DNA from: Sneathiella sp. HT1-7
Lineage (GTDB): Bacteria; Pseudomonadota; Alphaproteobacteria; Sneathiellales; Sneathiellaceae
NCBI RefSeq assembly: GCF_020731145.1
Contig: NZ_JAJFZN010000002.1
Coordinates: 186,001-250,000 of the forward strand
DNA: 64,000 nt
Direction of reading: 5' to 3'
Positions 1 to 8,644 of the stretch are shown piece after piece. Positions within the stretch are counted from its first letter, which is position 1, and each line of letters opens with the position of its first letter. Position numbers and translations under genes: made by a program. The notes beneath the pieces are model-generated. The model saw nothing but the letters and a program-made list of their open reading frames with translations. It was not told where the DNA came from and did no database searches.

Positions 1-236
1 TTGTCGGCTGGGCTCTGACCCTGTTTGATATCACGCCGCTTGATCTCTTAAAGGATCTGAGTGGAACGATTGGTCAGATTTACTCTACCGCGCTAAGTAC
101 AATAACCTGGGCGGCGGACTATATTCTGCTTGGTGCGGTTATTGTCATTCCTATCTGGGCAATTGTTGCTGGCCTGAACTATCTGCAGCGGAAAAGCCGT
201 CGGAGTATGTCGTCCTCTTCTAAAAACGAGGACTAG
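1..236 (+). CDS. C-terminal part of small membrane protein (DUF6460-like), 5' end missing
   Basis: The frame is open from the window edge (first full codon at base 3) to TAG at 234-236, giving about 77 residues. The visible part has an amphipathic stretch with the pattern LTLFDITPLDLLKDL, then one strong hydrophobic segment (YILLGAVIVIPIWAIVAGL). A short basic and serine-rich cytoplasmic tail follows (QRKSRRS). The layout resembles the small two-helix alphaproteobacterial family DUF6460, but I place it there only from memory of the pattern. The start codon and any first membrane segment lie outside the window. It converges on the DksA/TraR gene with an 11-base gap. Confidence 0.6.
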   Translation, partial: VGWALTLFDITPLDLLKDLSGTIGQIYSTALSTITWAADYILLGAVIVIPIWAIVAGLNYLQRKSRRSMSSSSKNED

Positions 237-247
237 GTTTCTGGCGG

Positions 248-577
248 TTAGCCGCTTGCACAGTCGATGCAAAGCGGGGTGCTGGGGTCCAGAGAAAGAC
301 GTTTTACTGAAATTTCCTCATCGCAATTGACGCAATACCCATAGTTTCTTGTATCAACACGGGCAAGGGCGGCATCAATCCGTTGCAGTTCATTCTTCCG
401 CCGTCGCTCTGTCTCTTGGGCCATTGCCTGTCCTTGCAATGCATCCATGCGAGAAAGACGACCCACACGGGTCTGGTCAAGTTCCACAGGGCGGCTGCCT
501 TCAGTGCTGGCCTTCATCACTGACAGCAATTCTTCCCGGCGGGCAAGAAGTACTTTTCTCGGATCAGTCTTTGTCAT
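248..577 (-). CDS. DksA/TraR-family zinc-finger protein
   Basis: 109 residues. The C-terminus carries a four-cysteine zinc finger of the DksA/TraR type (CVNCDEE then CIDCASG, about residues 83-107), preceded by a charged, probably coiled-coil N-terminal half (ETERRRKNELQRIDAALARV). Family members bind in the secondary channel of RNA polymerase and change promoter response to ppGpp. At 109 residues it is shorter than E. coli DksA (about 151) and closer to the short DksA-like paralogues. It has no operon partner: korAB upstream ends in a terminator and the gene downstream is convergent. No strong ribosome-binding site precedes the ATG. Confidence 0.85.
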   Translation of the reverse strand: MTKTDPRKVLLARREELLSVMKASTEGSRPVELDQTRVGRLSRMDALQGQAMAQETERRRKNELQRIDAALARVDTRNYGYCVNCDEEISVKRLSLDPSTPLCIDCASG

Positions 578-610
578 AGGTTCAGGCTACGACAATCTAA
601 AGGTTGATGC

Positions 611-640
611 AAAGAAAAGGCCGGTCATTTCCAGCCGGCC
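611..640 (-). terminator. Rho-independent terminator of korAB
   Basis: Read on the minus strand, GGCCGG (640-635) pairs with CCGGCC (624-619) across a 10-base loop. The T-rich tract TTTTCTTT (618-611) follows directly. It lies 25 bases past the korB stop and upstream of the DksA/TraR gene, so it separates the two units. Confidence 0.75.
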
Positions 641-664
641 CTTCCAAACTGCTGTTCCTCGCCC

Positions 665-1681
665 TTACGCTTCCCAAGTATGCCCTTGTCGAAGGAGCGC
701 GTCTAAGGAAGGTTTGCCGTTGGCTTCTGCTGCATCCAACTTTTCGGTAATGCCATCTTCATAGGTGGCTGTCGGGTTGCAATAGATGACACCAAAAGCT
801 GCAGGGAGATCTTGGCCATCCATTGCCGCGATCAAGGTTGCAAGGGATCGGTTCGTCTCGTCATGAACCAGAATATCCGCTTCCGTGATCCCATTTTCTC
901 CGATCGTCACGGCTTCTAGTGTTAAAGACTGCGTATTCAAGCGAATGCCCTTGTTCTTTTCAGCGCCAAAGATCATGGGCTGGCCATGTTCTACATGTAG
1001 CTGCTTTTCGGAGGCGACATCGCGAGCGAGAACATTATCGAAAACTGCGTCGTTATAGACAATGCAATTTTGTAGGATTTCCACCATCGACGTTCCCTTG
1101 TGTGCATGGGCACGTTTTAGGATATCGGGAAGCGTCTTTTGCGTATCATAGGCACGGGCAGCAAATCTCGCGCCAGCGCCGAGTGTGAACACAAGTGGCT
1201 TCAACGGCGTATCAACTGATCCATCCGGGGAAGAAGGCGTACGTAGTCCAACTTCCGATGTTGGAGAATACTGCCCCTTGGTCAAGCCATAGATCTCGTT
1301 ATTGCAGAGCAGGATTTGCATATTAACGTTTCGGCGCAGCACGTGGAGCATGTGATTTCCGCCGATACTGAAACCATCACCGTCGCCGGTCACCATCCAG
1401 ACATCGAGTTCTGGATTAGCGATCTTGATTCCCGTCGCAAATGCCGGGGCCCGGCCATGGATCGTGTGAAATCCATAGGTCGACATATAATAAGGGAAGC
1501 GCGATGAACAGCCGATCCCGGACACAAACACATAGTTTTCTTTCGGTGTGTCAATATCGGGCAGGGTTCTTTGTACAGCCTTCAGGATCGCATAATCACC
1601 ACAGCCCGGACACCAGCGTACTTCCTGATCTGAGGCAAAATCGGCGGGTTTCAACTTGTCTTTAGTAACGGCAACATTCAT
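665..1681 (-). CDS. korB: 2-oxoacid:ferredoxin oxidoreductase, beta (TPP) subunit
   Basis: 338 residues from the chosen ATG at 1681, one base after the korA stop. An in-frame start at 1717 would overlap korA by 35 bases and add 12 non-family residues, so I reject it. The protein shows the WCPGCGDY motif (residues 23-30) and a thiamine-diphosphate signature beginning TGDGDG and ending LLCNN. Further conserved cysteines (GIGCSS, LQNCIVYND) are likely iron-sulfur ligands. With KorA it would oxidatively decarboxylate a 2-oxoacid, most likely 2-oxoglutarate, to the acyl-CoA and reduce ferredoxin in the cytoplasm. Substrate is inferred from subunit layout only. It ends in a terminator at 611-640. 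Confidence 0.9.
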   Translation of the reverse strand: MNVAVTKDKLKPADFASDQEVRWCPGCGDYAILKAVQRTLPDIDTPKENYVFVSGIGCSSRFPYYMSTYGFHTIHGRAPAFATGIKIANPELDVWMVTGDGDGFSIGGNHMLHVLRRNVNMQILLCNNEIYGLTKGQYSPTSEVGLRTPSSPDGSVDTPLKPLVFTLGAGARFAARAYDTQKTLPDILKRAHAHKGTSMVEILQNCIVYNDAVFDNVLARDVASEKQLHVEHGQPMIFGAEKNKGIRLNTQSLTLEAVTIGENGITEADILVHDETNRSLATLIAAMDGQDLPAAFGVIYCNPTATYEDGITEKLDAAEANGKPSLDALLRQGHTWEA

Positions 1682-1682
1682 G

Positions 1683-3548
1683 TCAGTTCTCCAATGCTGC
1701 GTCGATGGCGCGTTCAATTTCGGAAATCTTGAAAGGCTGCCCGGTCACTTTGGTGAGCGGTTGCGCATCAATCAGATATTGATCACGAAGGACAGTTTTC
1801 AATTGCCCATCGTTCATTTCCGGAACAATTACCTTGTCAAATCCGCGAAGTAGGTCGCCAAGGTTGCGTGGAAGCGGCCAGATATGACGCAGATGTATGT
1901 GGGAAACGTCCTTGCCGTCCGCCAGCTTGTTTTCTACGGCGCGGCTAATGGGCCCATAGGTCGACCCCCAACCGATAATGGCCAGCTTACCGTCCGTTTT
2001 ACCATTCTCGACTCCCTGTTCCGGGATATCATTCGCTATATTCAGGATCTTGTCGCGCCGGAGATCAGTCATTCGCTGATGGTTTGCCGGTTCATAGGAA
2101 ATATTGCCCGATCCGTCTTCCTTCTCGATCCCACCGATACGATGCTCAAGCCCCGGCGTTCCGGGAATGGCCCAATGCCGGGCTAATGTATCCGGATCGC
2201 GATTGAATGGCTTGAAGCCTTCCGCATTTGTCTCAAACGTTTTTGGAAATGCTTCCCGATCCGCCACATTGGGGATCAGCCAAGGCTCCGCCGCATTGCC
2301 GATATATCCGTCAGTGAGCAGCATAACAGGGGTCATATACTTTGTGGCAAGGCGGCAGGCCTCGATGGCAACCTCGAAGCAGTCCGACGGACCATGTGTT
2401 GCCAACACGACAAGCGGAGAGTCGCCATTGCGACCGTATACGGCCTGATATAGGTCAGATTGTTCCGTTTTTGTCGGCAGGCCAGTTGACGGTCCCGCGC
2501 GCTGCGAATTCACGATGATCAGCGGAAGTTCTGTCGAAATGGCAAGGCCGATTGCTTCACCTTTCAGGGCAATGCCTGGGCCCGACGAAGAGGTAATACC
2601 GAGAGAGCCGGCATAGGACGCACCGATCGCTGAACATATAGCGGCAATTTCATCCTCGGCCTGAAATGTCTTCACGCCGAACTGTTTCATCTTTGCTAAA
2701 GAATGTAGGACAGGGGAGGCAGGTGTGATCGGATAGGACCCAAAAAATATTTTTAAATTTGCAAGCTCTGCGCCTGCGACCAGCCCCCATGCGAGCGCTT
2801 CGCCGCCCGTGACGGTGCGGTAAAGCCCATGAGGCATTGCGGCCGCCGGAATTGAGTATAGTTGCGTGAGGCCGCCAATTTCCGATGCTTCAGCATAAAT
2901 ATTCCCGGCATTCAGGGCAGCAATATTAGCATCGGCGATATCCGGGCGCTTTGCGAACTTACGTCTTAGCCAATCAACTGTATCGCTCCGGTCGCGGCCA
3001 TAAATCCAGTATACCAGGCCAAGCACCCAGAAATTCTTACAACGGAGCCCTTCCTTTTGTGAGAGGCCGAATTCCTTAACCGCCTCTAACACCAGCTTGG
3101 TAATATTGATATCCAGTACCGTATAGGCCTCAAGTGAGGCATCTTCGAGGGGGTTCTCAAGATATCCGGCCTTTTTAAGGTTCCGGTCATTAAAGGCGCC
3201 GCTGTCAACGATGATCATTCCGCCTGGCTTCAGCCGGGCAATGTTCACCATCAGGGCGGCAGGGTTCAGGGCGACCAGAACATCAGGATCGTCTCCAGCT
3301 GTTTCAATCCTCCGCGAGCCGAAATTGATCTGAAATGCTGAGACACCGAAGGTCGTGCCGACAGGCGCTCTAATTTCCGCCGGAAAGTCAGGAAATGTGG
3401 CGAGGTCATTTCCGGCCAAAGCGGTCGTGTCGGTAAATCGGCTGCCAGTAATCTGTATTCCATCACCAGAATCGCCTGCGAACCGAATGACGACAGAAGA
3501 AACTTCTTTCCGTGGCGCCGGGTCCGTCTTAATTTTTAATTCGTTCAA
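1683..3548 (-). CDS. korA: 2-oxoacid:ferredoxin oxidoreductase, fused gamma-alpha subunit
   Basis: 621 residues. The N-terminal gamma-type domain opens with IRFAGDSGDGIQITG (residues 22-36) and runs to about residue 200. The alpha domain follows, with the YPITPASP motif near residue 275. This gamma-alpha fusion with a separate beta subunit is the usual KorAB form. The start appears to be TTG at 3548, because no in-frame ATG or GTG lies between it and the conserved domain. A purine-rich stretch (GGTAAGAAAG) precedes it. A predicted promoter and operator lie about 100-130 bases upstream. Transcription would begin near 3640 and run through korB. Confidence 0.9.
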   Translation of the reverse strand: MNELKIKTDPAPRKEVSSVVIRFAGDSGDGIQITGSRFTDTTALAGNDLATFPDFPAEIRAPVGTTFGVSAFQINFGSRRIETAGDDPDVLVALNPAALMVNIARLKPGGMIIVDSGAFNDRNLKKAGYLENPLEDASLEAYTVLDINITKLVLEAVKEFGLSQKEGLRCKNFWVLGLVYWIYGRDRSDTVDWLRRKFAKRPDIADANIAALNAGNIYAEASEIGGLTQLYSIPAAAMPHGLYRTVTGGEALAWGLVAGAELANLKIFFGSYPITPASPVLHSLAKMKQFGVKTFQAEDEIAAICSAIGASYAGSLGITSSSGPGIALKGEAIGLAISTELPLIIVNSQRAGPSTGLPTKTEQSDLYQAVYGRNGDSPLVVLATHGPSDCFEVAIEACRLATKYMTPVMLLTDGYIGNAAEPWLIPNVADREAFPKTFETNAEGFKPFNRDPDTLARHWAIPGTPGLEHRIGGIEKEDGSGNISYEPANHQRMTDLRRDKILNIANDIPEQGVENGKTDGKLAIIGWGSTYGPISRAVENKLADGKDVSHIHLRHIWPLPRNLGDLLRGFDKVIVPEMNDGQLKTVLRDQYLIDAQPLTKVTGQPFKISEIERAIDAALEN

Positions 3549-3646
3549 CTTTCTTACCCGCGTTAAGCATAAGAGGGGAGGCCTTGGCTCTAAACCCTAT
3601 CAATGCCTTTAGTTTAGCCATATTTCGAACCAGCAATCAACGGCCT

Positions 3647-3681
3647 ATATTATCATTTGCTGTAACAACAACAATTTGTTG
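3647..3681 (-). promoter_or_regulatory. Predicted korAB promoter with overlapping AACAA-N4-TTGTT operator
   Basis: In the 297-base gap between tetR and korA, the minus strand reads TTGTTG (3674-3669), a 16-base spacer, then TAATAT (3652-3647), a plausible sigma-70 promoter. The -35 element sits inside the inverted repeat CAACAACAATTTGTTG (3666-3681, plus strand), whose core is AACAA-N4-TTGTT. The same core recurs in the tetR promoter at 4451-4464. A repressor bound here would block the -35 box. Apart from this the gap is AT-rich and shows no convincing coding frame. Confidence 0.5.
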
Positions 3682-3845
3682 GACGTTAATTTGTCACTAT
3701 CAAGACTATAGTTCTTTTTCGTTCATGATAGCTATCTTGTTAGCGTTAGATATAAGGGATTTTAAATAGAACGCAACAGTATTTTCTCATTTTAGATGTA
3801 AAATTATTTATTTACAAAATTATAGTGTGAATATGATTTCCGATC

Positions 3846-4439
3846 TCATGATAAGCCGTCTCTCATGACTTTTACGAAAAAGGCGCCGATTTGCGCCGGA
3901 GTCTGTCCTCCCGGGCGATACCAGCTGGTGGACCAGTTGAGCGATCCAAGCAGGTTCAACCGCAGTAATCCTTTGTCCATATCTTCGGCAAGCGGCAAAT
4001 CCTCAATCAGATCCATGAAGAGTTTATCATAGCTGTCCCGTATTTCGATAAGCCGGCTCCGCAGGGTGGGAGCTGTTCGGGAGATGTCTGCGCATAGCAG
4101 GATGGAGAAGTTATTACCTCCGAACAAAGTATTCATATGGGCGACCGCCGCCTGGGTCAGTCGTTCCCATGGATCCTCCACTCCGTCTATGGCTTCCAGA
4201 ACGGCCGTGCTGATCAGGCGCTTTCCCTCTTCATAGGTTGCGACGATCAGGTCCTCTTTGGAGGAAAAATGATAATACATCGACCCGGCCAGCATCCCGG
4301 CTTCGCGGGCGATATCCCGCATCGAGGTGGCATCATATCCGCGTTGATTAAACAGATGCGCCGCCGCCGCCATCAATTCCTGTCGGCGGTTATCGCTCCG
4401 ATGGAGACCTTCCTCGCGGGCGCGTGTTTTTTCAGTCAC
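3846..4439 (-). CDS. TetR-family transcriptional regulator, candidate regulator of korAB
   Basis: 197 residues. The N-terminal TetR helix-turn-helix spans about residues 15-62 (LMAAAAHLFNQRGYDATSMR, then AGMLAGSMYYHFSSKEDL). The rest is a helical ligand-binding domain of the type common among FadR- and AcuR-like regulators. The start is GTG at 4439 with AGGA seven bases upstream. It faces the same way as korAB, 297 bases upstream of it. A 16-bp perfect inverted repeat overlaps its own -10 box and a related repeat overlaps the korA -35 box, which suggests autoregulation and control of korAB. Ligand unknown, possibly an acyl-CoA. Confidence 0.88.
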   Translation of the reverse strand: MTEKTRAREEGLHRSDNRRQELMAAAAHLFNQRGYDATSMRDIAREAGMLAGSMYYHFSSKEDLIVATYEEGKRLISTAVLEAIDGVEDPWERLTQAAVAHMNTLFGGNNFSILLCADISRTAPTLRSRLIEIRDSYDKLFMDLIEDLPLAEDMDKGLLRLNLLGSLNWSTSWYRPGGQTPAQIGAFFVKVMRDGLS

Positions 4440-4449
4440 GGGCTGGTCC

Positions 4450-4489
4450 TAACAAACAGTTGTTATAATGCCTGTTATGCCCGCTTCAA
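4450..4489 (-). promoter_or_regulatory. tetR promoter with perfect 6-4-6 inverted repeat
   Basis: The plus strand reads TAACAAACAGTTGTTA at 4450-4465, a perfect inverted repeat with 6-base arms and a 4-base spacer. On the minus strand TTGAAG (4489-4484) and TATAAC (4467-4462), 16 bases apart, make a reasonable promoter. The repeat overlaps the -10 box and ends 10 bases before the GTG start. Such placement is typical of TetR-family self-repression. Confidence 0.55.
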
Positions 4490-4504
4490 CGATAGGCGGC
4501 AACT

Positions 4505-5260
4505 TTATTTTTCGAGGAGACCCCGTATCTGATCAATCACTTCTTCAGTTTCATCACCTGCGCCGCGAAGGATATTAAGAGCCTGGTCAGAAAGGTTAAG
4601 GTCGGTCGATAGGGCCGCAAGGGTAGTCGCCTGAAGGAGTGGCCTATATATCGCTTCGATCAGCGCGGCTGGATAGAGCCCGTTTTCACTTTGGCCAAGA
4701 TCTTCAAGGTGGAGGTTATCCAATACGGCCGTTGCTTTTTTGCCCATAAGTTCCTCCGCTTCAACAATGACAACAGCGTTCGTTATATATAGGTCATTGA
4801 TGATAAATTTTTTCGTCGGACCGGCGTGATCGACAAGGATAGGACCGCGTGCTTCAACGGCAATTGCTTCTTTGATGTAGAATCGAATGGTGCGTAGGTT
4901 ATCGCCAGAATTGGTAATTTCATAGGTAATCTCAGGCGCTTCGATTTCTATGCGTTTTATTATGATGGTTTCGCTGTTGACGGTTTGCGGATCGATTTGC
5001 ATCTTGATCCGTGGTGTCAGGAATGCCGGTTGAGCCTTGTATGGCGCAGGGTTTGCGATCTTCAAATCAAGTAATTCGGCCTCTCCCGTCGTTGGGGAGA
5101 ATTCCGTTTCCCGTAAAGTGACTTTAGTTTGTGTGATGGCGGTACCATAGTTTTCAATTGTCGATGTAATAACGGATCCAATTGAAAGATAGACGGTGAC
5201 GATTGCCACGCAGAAAAGTATGACGATCCCGATCATAACGATTGTTAATCCACGTCTCAT
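4505..5260 (-). CDS. Membrane-anchored AsmA/LEA-like protein of unknown function
   Basis: 251 residues from the chosen ATG at 5260, which has GGTGA about seven bases upstream. A start at 5332 would add 24 residues ahead of the hydrophobic anchor without a comparable site. One N-terminal membrane segment (about residues 5-27) is followed by a beta-rich region with the repeated style LLDLKIANPAP and IIIKRIEIEAPEITYEI. This resembles one unit of AsmA/DUF748-type periplasmic proteins that handle lipid or envelope traffic. It is much smaller than AsmA. The likely topology is anchor in the inner membrane, body in the periplasm. No functional partner is evident next to it. Confidence 0.65.
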   Translation of the reverse strand: MRRGLTIVMIGIVILFCVAIVTVYLSIGSVITSTIENYGTAITQTKVTLRETEFSPTTGEAELLDLKIANPAPYKAQPAFLTPRIKMQIDPQTVNSETIIIKRIEIEAPEITYEITNSGDNLRTIRFYIKEAIAVEARGPILVDHAGPTKKFIINDLYITNAVVIVEAEELMGKKATAVLDNLHLEDLGQSENGLYPAALIEAIYRPLLQATTLAALSTDLNLSDQALNILRGAGDETEEVIDQIRGLLEK

Positions 5261-5365
5261 ATATGTCACCGTTTCTGCGAGATTATTTTTCGGCTGCACC
5301 ATACGATGACCAATAAGGCATCGCAAGCGCAAGAGGTCTTTGATGATATATGCAGGGTAACAATA

Positions 5366-5402
5366 AAAAACGCCCGCCTAGAAAATCCAGACGGGCGTTT
5401 TT
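5366..5402 (-). terminator. Rho-independent terminator of the TRAP-TAXI operon
   Basis: Minus strand: AAAAACGCCCG (5402-5392), a loop, then CGGGCG followed by a run of six T (5371-5366). The strong GC stem with U tract ends the leftward TRAP transcript 18 bases past its stop. The plus strand also has T residues after the stem, so it could act both ways. Confidence 0.85.
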
Positions 5403-5419
5403 ATTGCGTAAAGTATTCC

Positions 5420-7417
5420 CTAGATCGCAGCGGCTGCCTTTGCACGCCGATCAATCATGAAGGCGAGCATAGCTGCAGGCCCTGCCGTGACCAGCGCGAA
5501 GAGAGCCAATTCCAGATTACTAAATGGAATGAGGGCACTCCCGCCCGGTGTTGCCAAAGCGAGGCCGCCGATAAGGATAAGCGCTCTGATAGGCCAGCCC
5601 AACACAGGATGACGGTGCAGGTTGCCGATCCAGATGAGATATCCTTGTAACGAACTGGCGATCAGAATAACGCCAGCCACTGCCGAAACGAACAGAATGG
5701 CTGTCTGGCTCAATTCTCCGCGGAAAATAAAGGCCGGATCGAGAACGAAGAAGAAGGGAACGAAATAGATGATCGATCCCAACCGCATGGCCTCGAACCC
5801 AGTGCGCATTGGATTGGCGCCTGCAATCGATGCCGCAGCAAAGGCACCCAGAGCAACAGGTGGCGTAATGAAGGACACCATGCCCCAGTACAGGATGAAC
5901 AGATGCACTGCCATCGGATCCAGTCCGCCTTGAATAAGGGCGGGCGCCAGAACAATGGCGAGGAAGATGTAAGCGGCCGTTACTGTCATGCCGATACCCA
6001 TGATAAAACTGGTAATCGCGCCCATCAGTAGAAGAACGAGAATATTACCGCCTGCCATAAAGATCAGGTCATTGACCAGCGTACCCGCCATTCCTGTAAT
6101 GGACAGAGCGCCTACGATCAAGCCAACACCAACCAGAATACCTGCAATCTCTGCAAGAAGTTTACCGGTTGCCAGAAGGAATTCCCAGAATTCTGCCATT
6201 CCCCATCGATTGGAGGAGAACAGTTGATTGATCACGAGAAGCAATGCTGTCGCATAGAACGGTGCGAGCACTTCCTGCTTCAGGTAAACAAGCATAACAA
6301 TGAGCAGAACAAATACTGCGATAAAATGCCAGCCCTTGCGGAATGTTTCCCCCAGTTTCGGTAATTGATCCCGAGGTAGACCCGGCATGTTGTTTCGTGC
6401 CGCATAGGCGTCAATCTGGATGAACAATGCAAGATAGTAGAGCACAGACGGTACAATCGCGGCAACGGCAATTGTGATGTACGGAATGTTCAGAAACACC
6501 GCCATGATGAAGGCGGTTGAGCCCATAATCGGCGGCATGAGAACACCGCCCGTCGAGGCACATGCTTCTACACCAGCGGCATATGATTTCCGAAATCCGG
6601 TTTTGCGCATCGCGGGAATGGTCATGACGCCGGTTGTGATAACGTTTGAAATCACGCTGCCGCTCATTGAGCCCATAAGGCCGGATGAGAAAATGGCAAC
6701 TTTCGCCGGACCGCCACGTACATGTCCAAGGGCCGCAAAAGCAAGGTCAATAAAGAACTTCCCGCCACCGGTCTGGGTGAGGGCAACGCCGAAGATCAGG
6801 AAGCCGATCACCAGATTGGCGAGCGCCTGCATTGGTATGCCGAGCATACTCTCCGCACTTAAGACGTGATAGGCTGTCGTATCCGCGAGCGTGCTGCCAA
6901 GGCCGGATATCGGACCCGGCATAACATCGGCATAAAGCGGATAAAGTGAAATTATAAGCACAATCGTGAACAAGGCTGTGCCACCGGCGCGTCTCGTCCC
7001 TTCAAGGACCAGAAGCCAGAGCACCAAGCCAAGTGTGACAATGTAGTCTGGAGCGCCCATTTCCCAACCATTGTCGACAATTGCTTCGGCGTTCATGAAG
7101 AAAAACACCAGCAGTCCAAAGGTGACCACCGCAAACAGGATGTCGTACCATGGAACATGATCTCTGGAGGATTTACTCGTCGCCGGAAAAATCAGGAACA
7201 CAACTGGTACCAGTAATCCGAACAACGCATACTGATACTCGTTATCGAGCCAAGTATGCCCTACTAGAAAACCAGCGTTGAATAGCTGATTGACAGCAAG
7301 CAGGGTGACAATGGCTGTGATCGCAATAACGATCACACGCCATCCTAAAGAAAGATTACGGTGGCGCGCCAACTCTGGCTGCGCCACCGCTCCGTCCTCT
7401 TGTTTTTGATTTTCCAT
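5420..7417 (-). CDS. TRAP transporter permease, fused DctQ-DctM type (TAXI class)
   Basis: 665 residues, almost entirely hydrophobic, with about 16-18 predicted membrane segments. This matches the fused 4TM plus 12TM form found with TAXI-type binding proteins. Recognisable DctM features include the segment with SGSVISNVITTGVMTIPAM and the GGVLMPPIMG loop. It would import an organic acid with sodium or proton gradient energy, fed by the binding protein encoded directly upstream, 25 bases away. The pair forms an operon closed by the terminator at 5366-5402. The substrate cannot be told from the sequence. The divergent IclR regulator probably controls it. Confidence 0.9.
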   Translation of the reverse strand: MENQKQEDGAVAQPELARHRNLSLGWRVIVIAITAIVTLLAVNQLFNAGFLVGHTWLDNEYQYALFGLLVPVVFLIFPATSKSSRDHVPWYDILFAVVTFGLLVFFFMNAEAIVDNGWEMGAPDYIVTLGLVLWLLVLEGTRRAGGTALFTIVLIISLYPLYADVMPGPISGLGSTLADTTAYHVLSAESMLGIPMQALANLVIGFLIFGVALTQTGGGKFFIDLAFAALGHVRGGPAKVAIFSSGLMGSMSGSVISNVITTGVMTIPAMRKTGFRKSYAAGVEACASTGGVLMPPIMGSTAFIMAVFLNIPYITIAVAAIVPSVLYYLALFIQIDAYAARNNMPGLPRDQLPKLGETFRKGWHFIAVFVLLIVMLVYLKQEVLAPFYATALLLVINQLFSSNRWGMAEFWEFLLATGKLLAEIAGILVGVGLIVGALSITGMAGTLVNDLIFMAGGNILVLLLMGAITSFIMGIGMTVTAAYIFLAIVLAPALIQGGLDPMAVHLFILYWGMVSFITPPVALGAFAAASIAGANPMRTGFEAMRLGSIIYFVPFFFVLDPAFIFRGELSQTAILFVSAVAGVILIASSLQGYLIWIGNLHRHPVLGWPIRALILIGGLALATPGGSALIPFSNLELALFALVTAGPAAMLAFMIDRRAKAAAAI

Positions 7418-7442
7418 TAAGAATTCTACAAATAAGAACTAA

Positions 7443-8588
7443 TTAGAAAATTGGGTTCATGTCGGCAGCTTTAAGAGCAGCTGCACGGACTTTCATCCAT
7501 TCTTCCTTGAAAGCATCGCCATCAAGGTCTTTGTCTTTCATGGTAGCCCAAGCGTTAGCAAGTACATCCTGACGCTCAATCATCTTGTTGTTGTTGGCTT
7601 CCATGTCGTCTGTCCAGACGCCGACTTCTTTCCAGTATTTTACCGCCGACTTATGATAGGGAACTGCCCATTCAAAAGTCTGGTTTTCAACTGCCCAACC
7701 TGTCATGGCCGGCAAGGCGTCCTTGTAGTTATCATATTCAGAGTGAACAGCTTTCACCATCGAATAGACAAGGTCAGGATCCTGGTCCGCGCGGGTAATC
7801 AGGATTGGATAAGGGTAAGCTGCGCCGTCATGCGGCGTTTCCTTGGAAATGTTACCCGTGCCCAAGATCGCTGTGTGCGGTACGAAATAAGGTGCGATAC
7901 TCTGAATGCGAGCCCAGCCTTCTTTGTCAGCAGCAGGCGTCGGAGGCCAGTAAATGCCACGAGGTGACGCTTCAACCTGCTTGGTTGGTCCAGACACGGT
8001 GGAAGCAAACGCTGCATCGATCTGATTCGAAAGCATGCCTTTCCACATTGCGCCATAACCACCAAACTCGACTACTTCAACATCGTCAAAAGTCAAACCA
8101 CCAAAGGCGATGATCGCCTGTGTACCGATCGTGAGTGCAGGGGAGCTGCGAACCACGCCGACGCGTTTGCCCTTAAGGTCCTGAAAAGTTTTAACGCCTG
8201 TATCTGCCGCGACACCAACCGAAAGGTTTGCATCAGAAGTGGCCGACATCAGAAGCTGGACTTTTTGCGGACCCCAGTTTGGAGTTGCAAAGTTAAAAAC
8301 ACCTTCAGAGGCGTAGAAAGTGCCTGCGCCGTTTGCAACGAACTGAACTTTATCGGACCGCAATGGACCCATACGTGAAATATCGTTCTTACCCGGAACA
8401 ACCCGAAGATCGACGCCGTACTTATCTTTTAGCGCCTTACCAATTGCGACGGACTGGTTATAACCGGTAGTACCCGTGTTATAAGCACTCCATGCCAGTG
8501 TGCCCGGAAGCTTTACGTCATCAGCAAATGCTGCGGTCGAAAAAGCAAACGCTGCTGCCACAGCGCATAAGCTTGTACCTATTTTCAT
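7443..8588 (-). CDS. TAXI-family TRAP transporter solute-binding protein
   Basis: 381 residues. It starts with a clear signal peptide (about residues 1-22, ending STAAFADD). The mature part is a two-lobed binding protein with the TAXI-like opening LAWSAYNTGTTGYNQSVAIG and a VVRSSPALTIGTQAI region. AGGGAG sits six bases before the ATG. It would capture substrate in the periplasm and pass it to the fused permease. The promoter region is shared with the divergent iclR gene and carries direct repeats, candidate IclR sites. TAXI proteins for glutamate, 2-oxoglutarate and other acids are known, so I leave the ligand open. Confidence 0.9.
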   Translation of the reverse strand: MKIGTSLCAVAAAFAFSTAAFADDVKLPGTLAWSAYNTGTTGYNQSVAIGKALKDKYGVDLRVVPGKNDISRMGPLRSDKVQFVANGAGTFYASEGVFNFATPNWGPQKVQLLMSATSDANLSVGVAADTGVKTFQDLKGKRVGVVRSSPALTIGTQAIIAFGGLTFDDVEVVEFGGYGAMWKGMLSNQIDAAFASTVSGPTKQVEASPRGIYWPPTPAADKEGWARIQSIAPYFVPHTAILGTGNISKETPHDGAAYPYPILITRADQDPDLVYSMVKAVHSEYDNYKDALPAMTGWAVENQTFEWAVPYHKSAVKYWKEVGVWTDDMEANNNKMIERQDVLANAWATMKDKDLDGDAFKEEWMKVRAAALKAADMNPIF

Positions 8589-8644
8589 TATTGTCTCCCT
8601 AAAGAAAACTTGAGTTGGATTTTTTTGTTTTCTAATAGGACCGC

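Noticed and set aside
1681-1717. Earlier in-frame start for korB at 1717
   Set aside because: It would overlap korA by 35 bases and add residues not seen in the family. ATG 1681 directly after the korA stop fits coupled translation.
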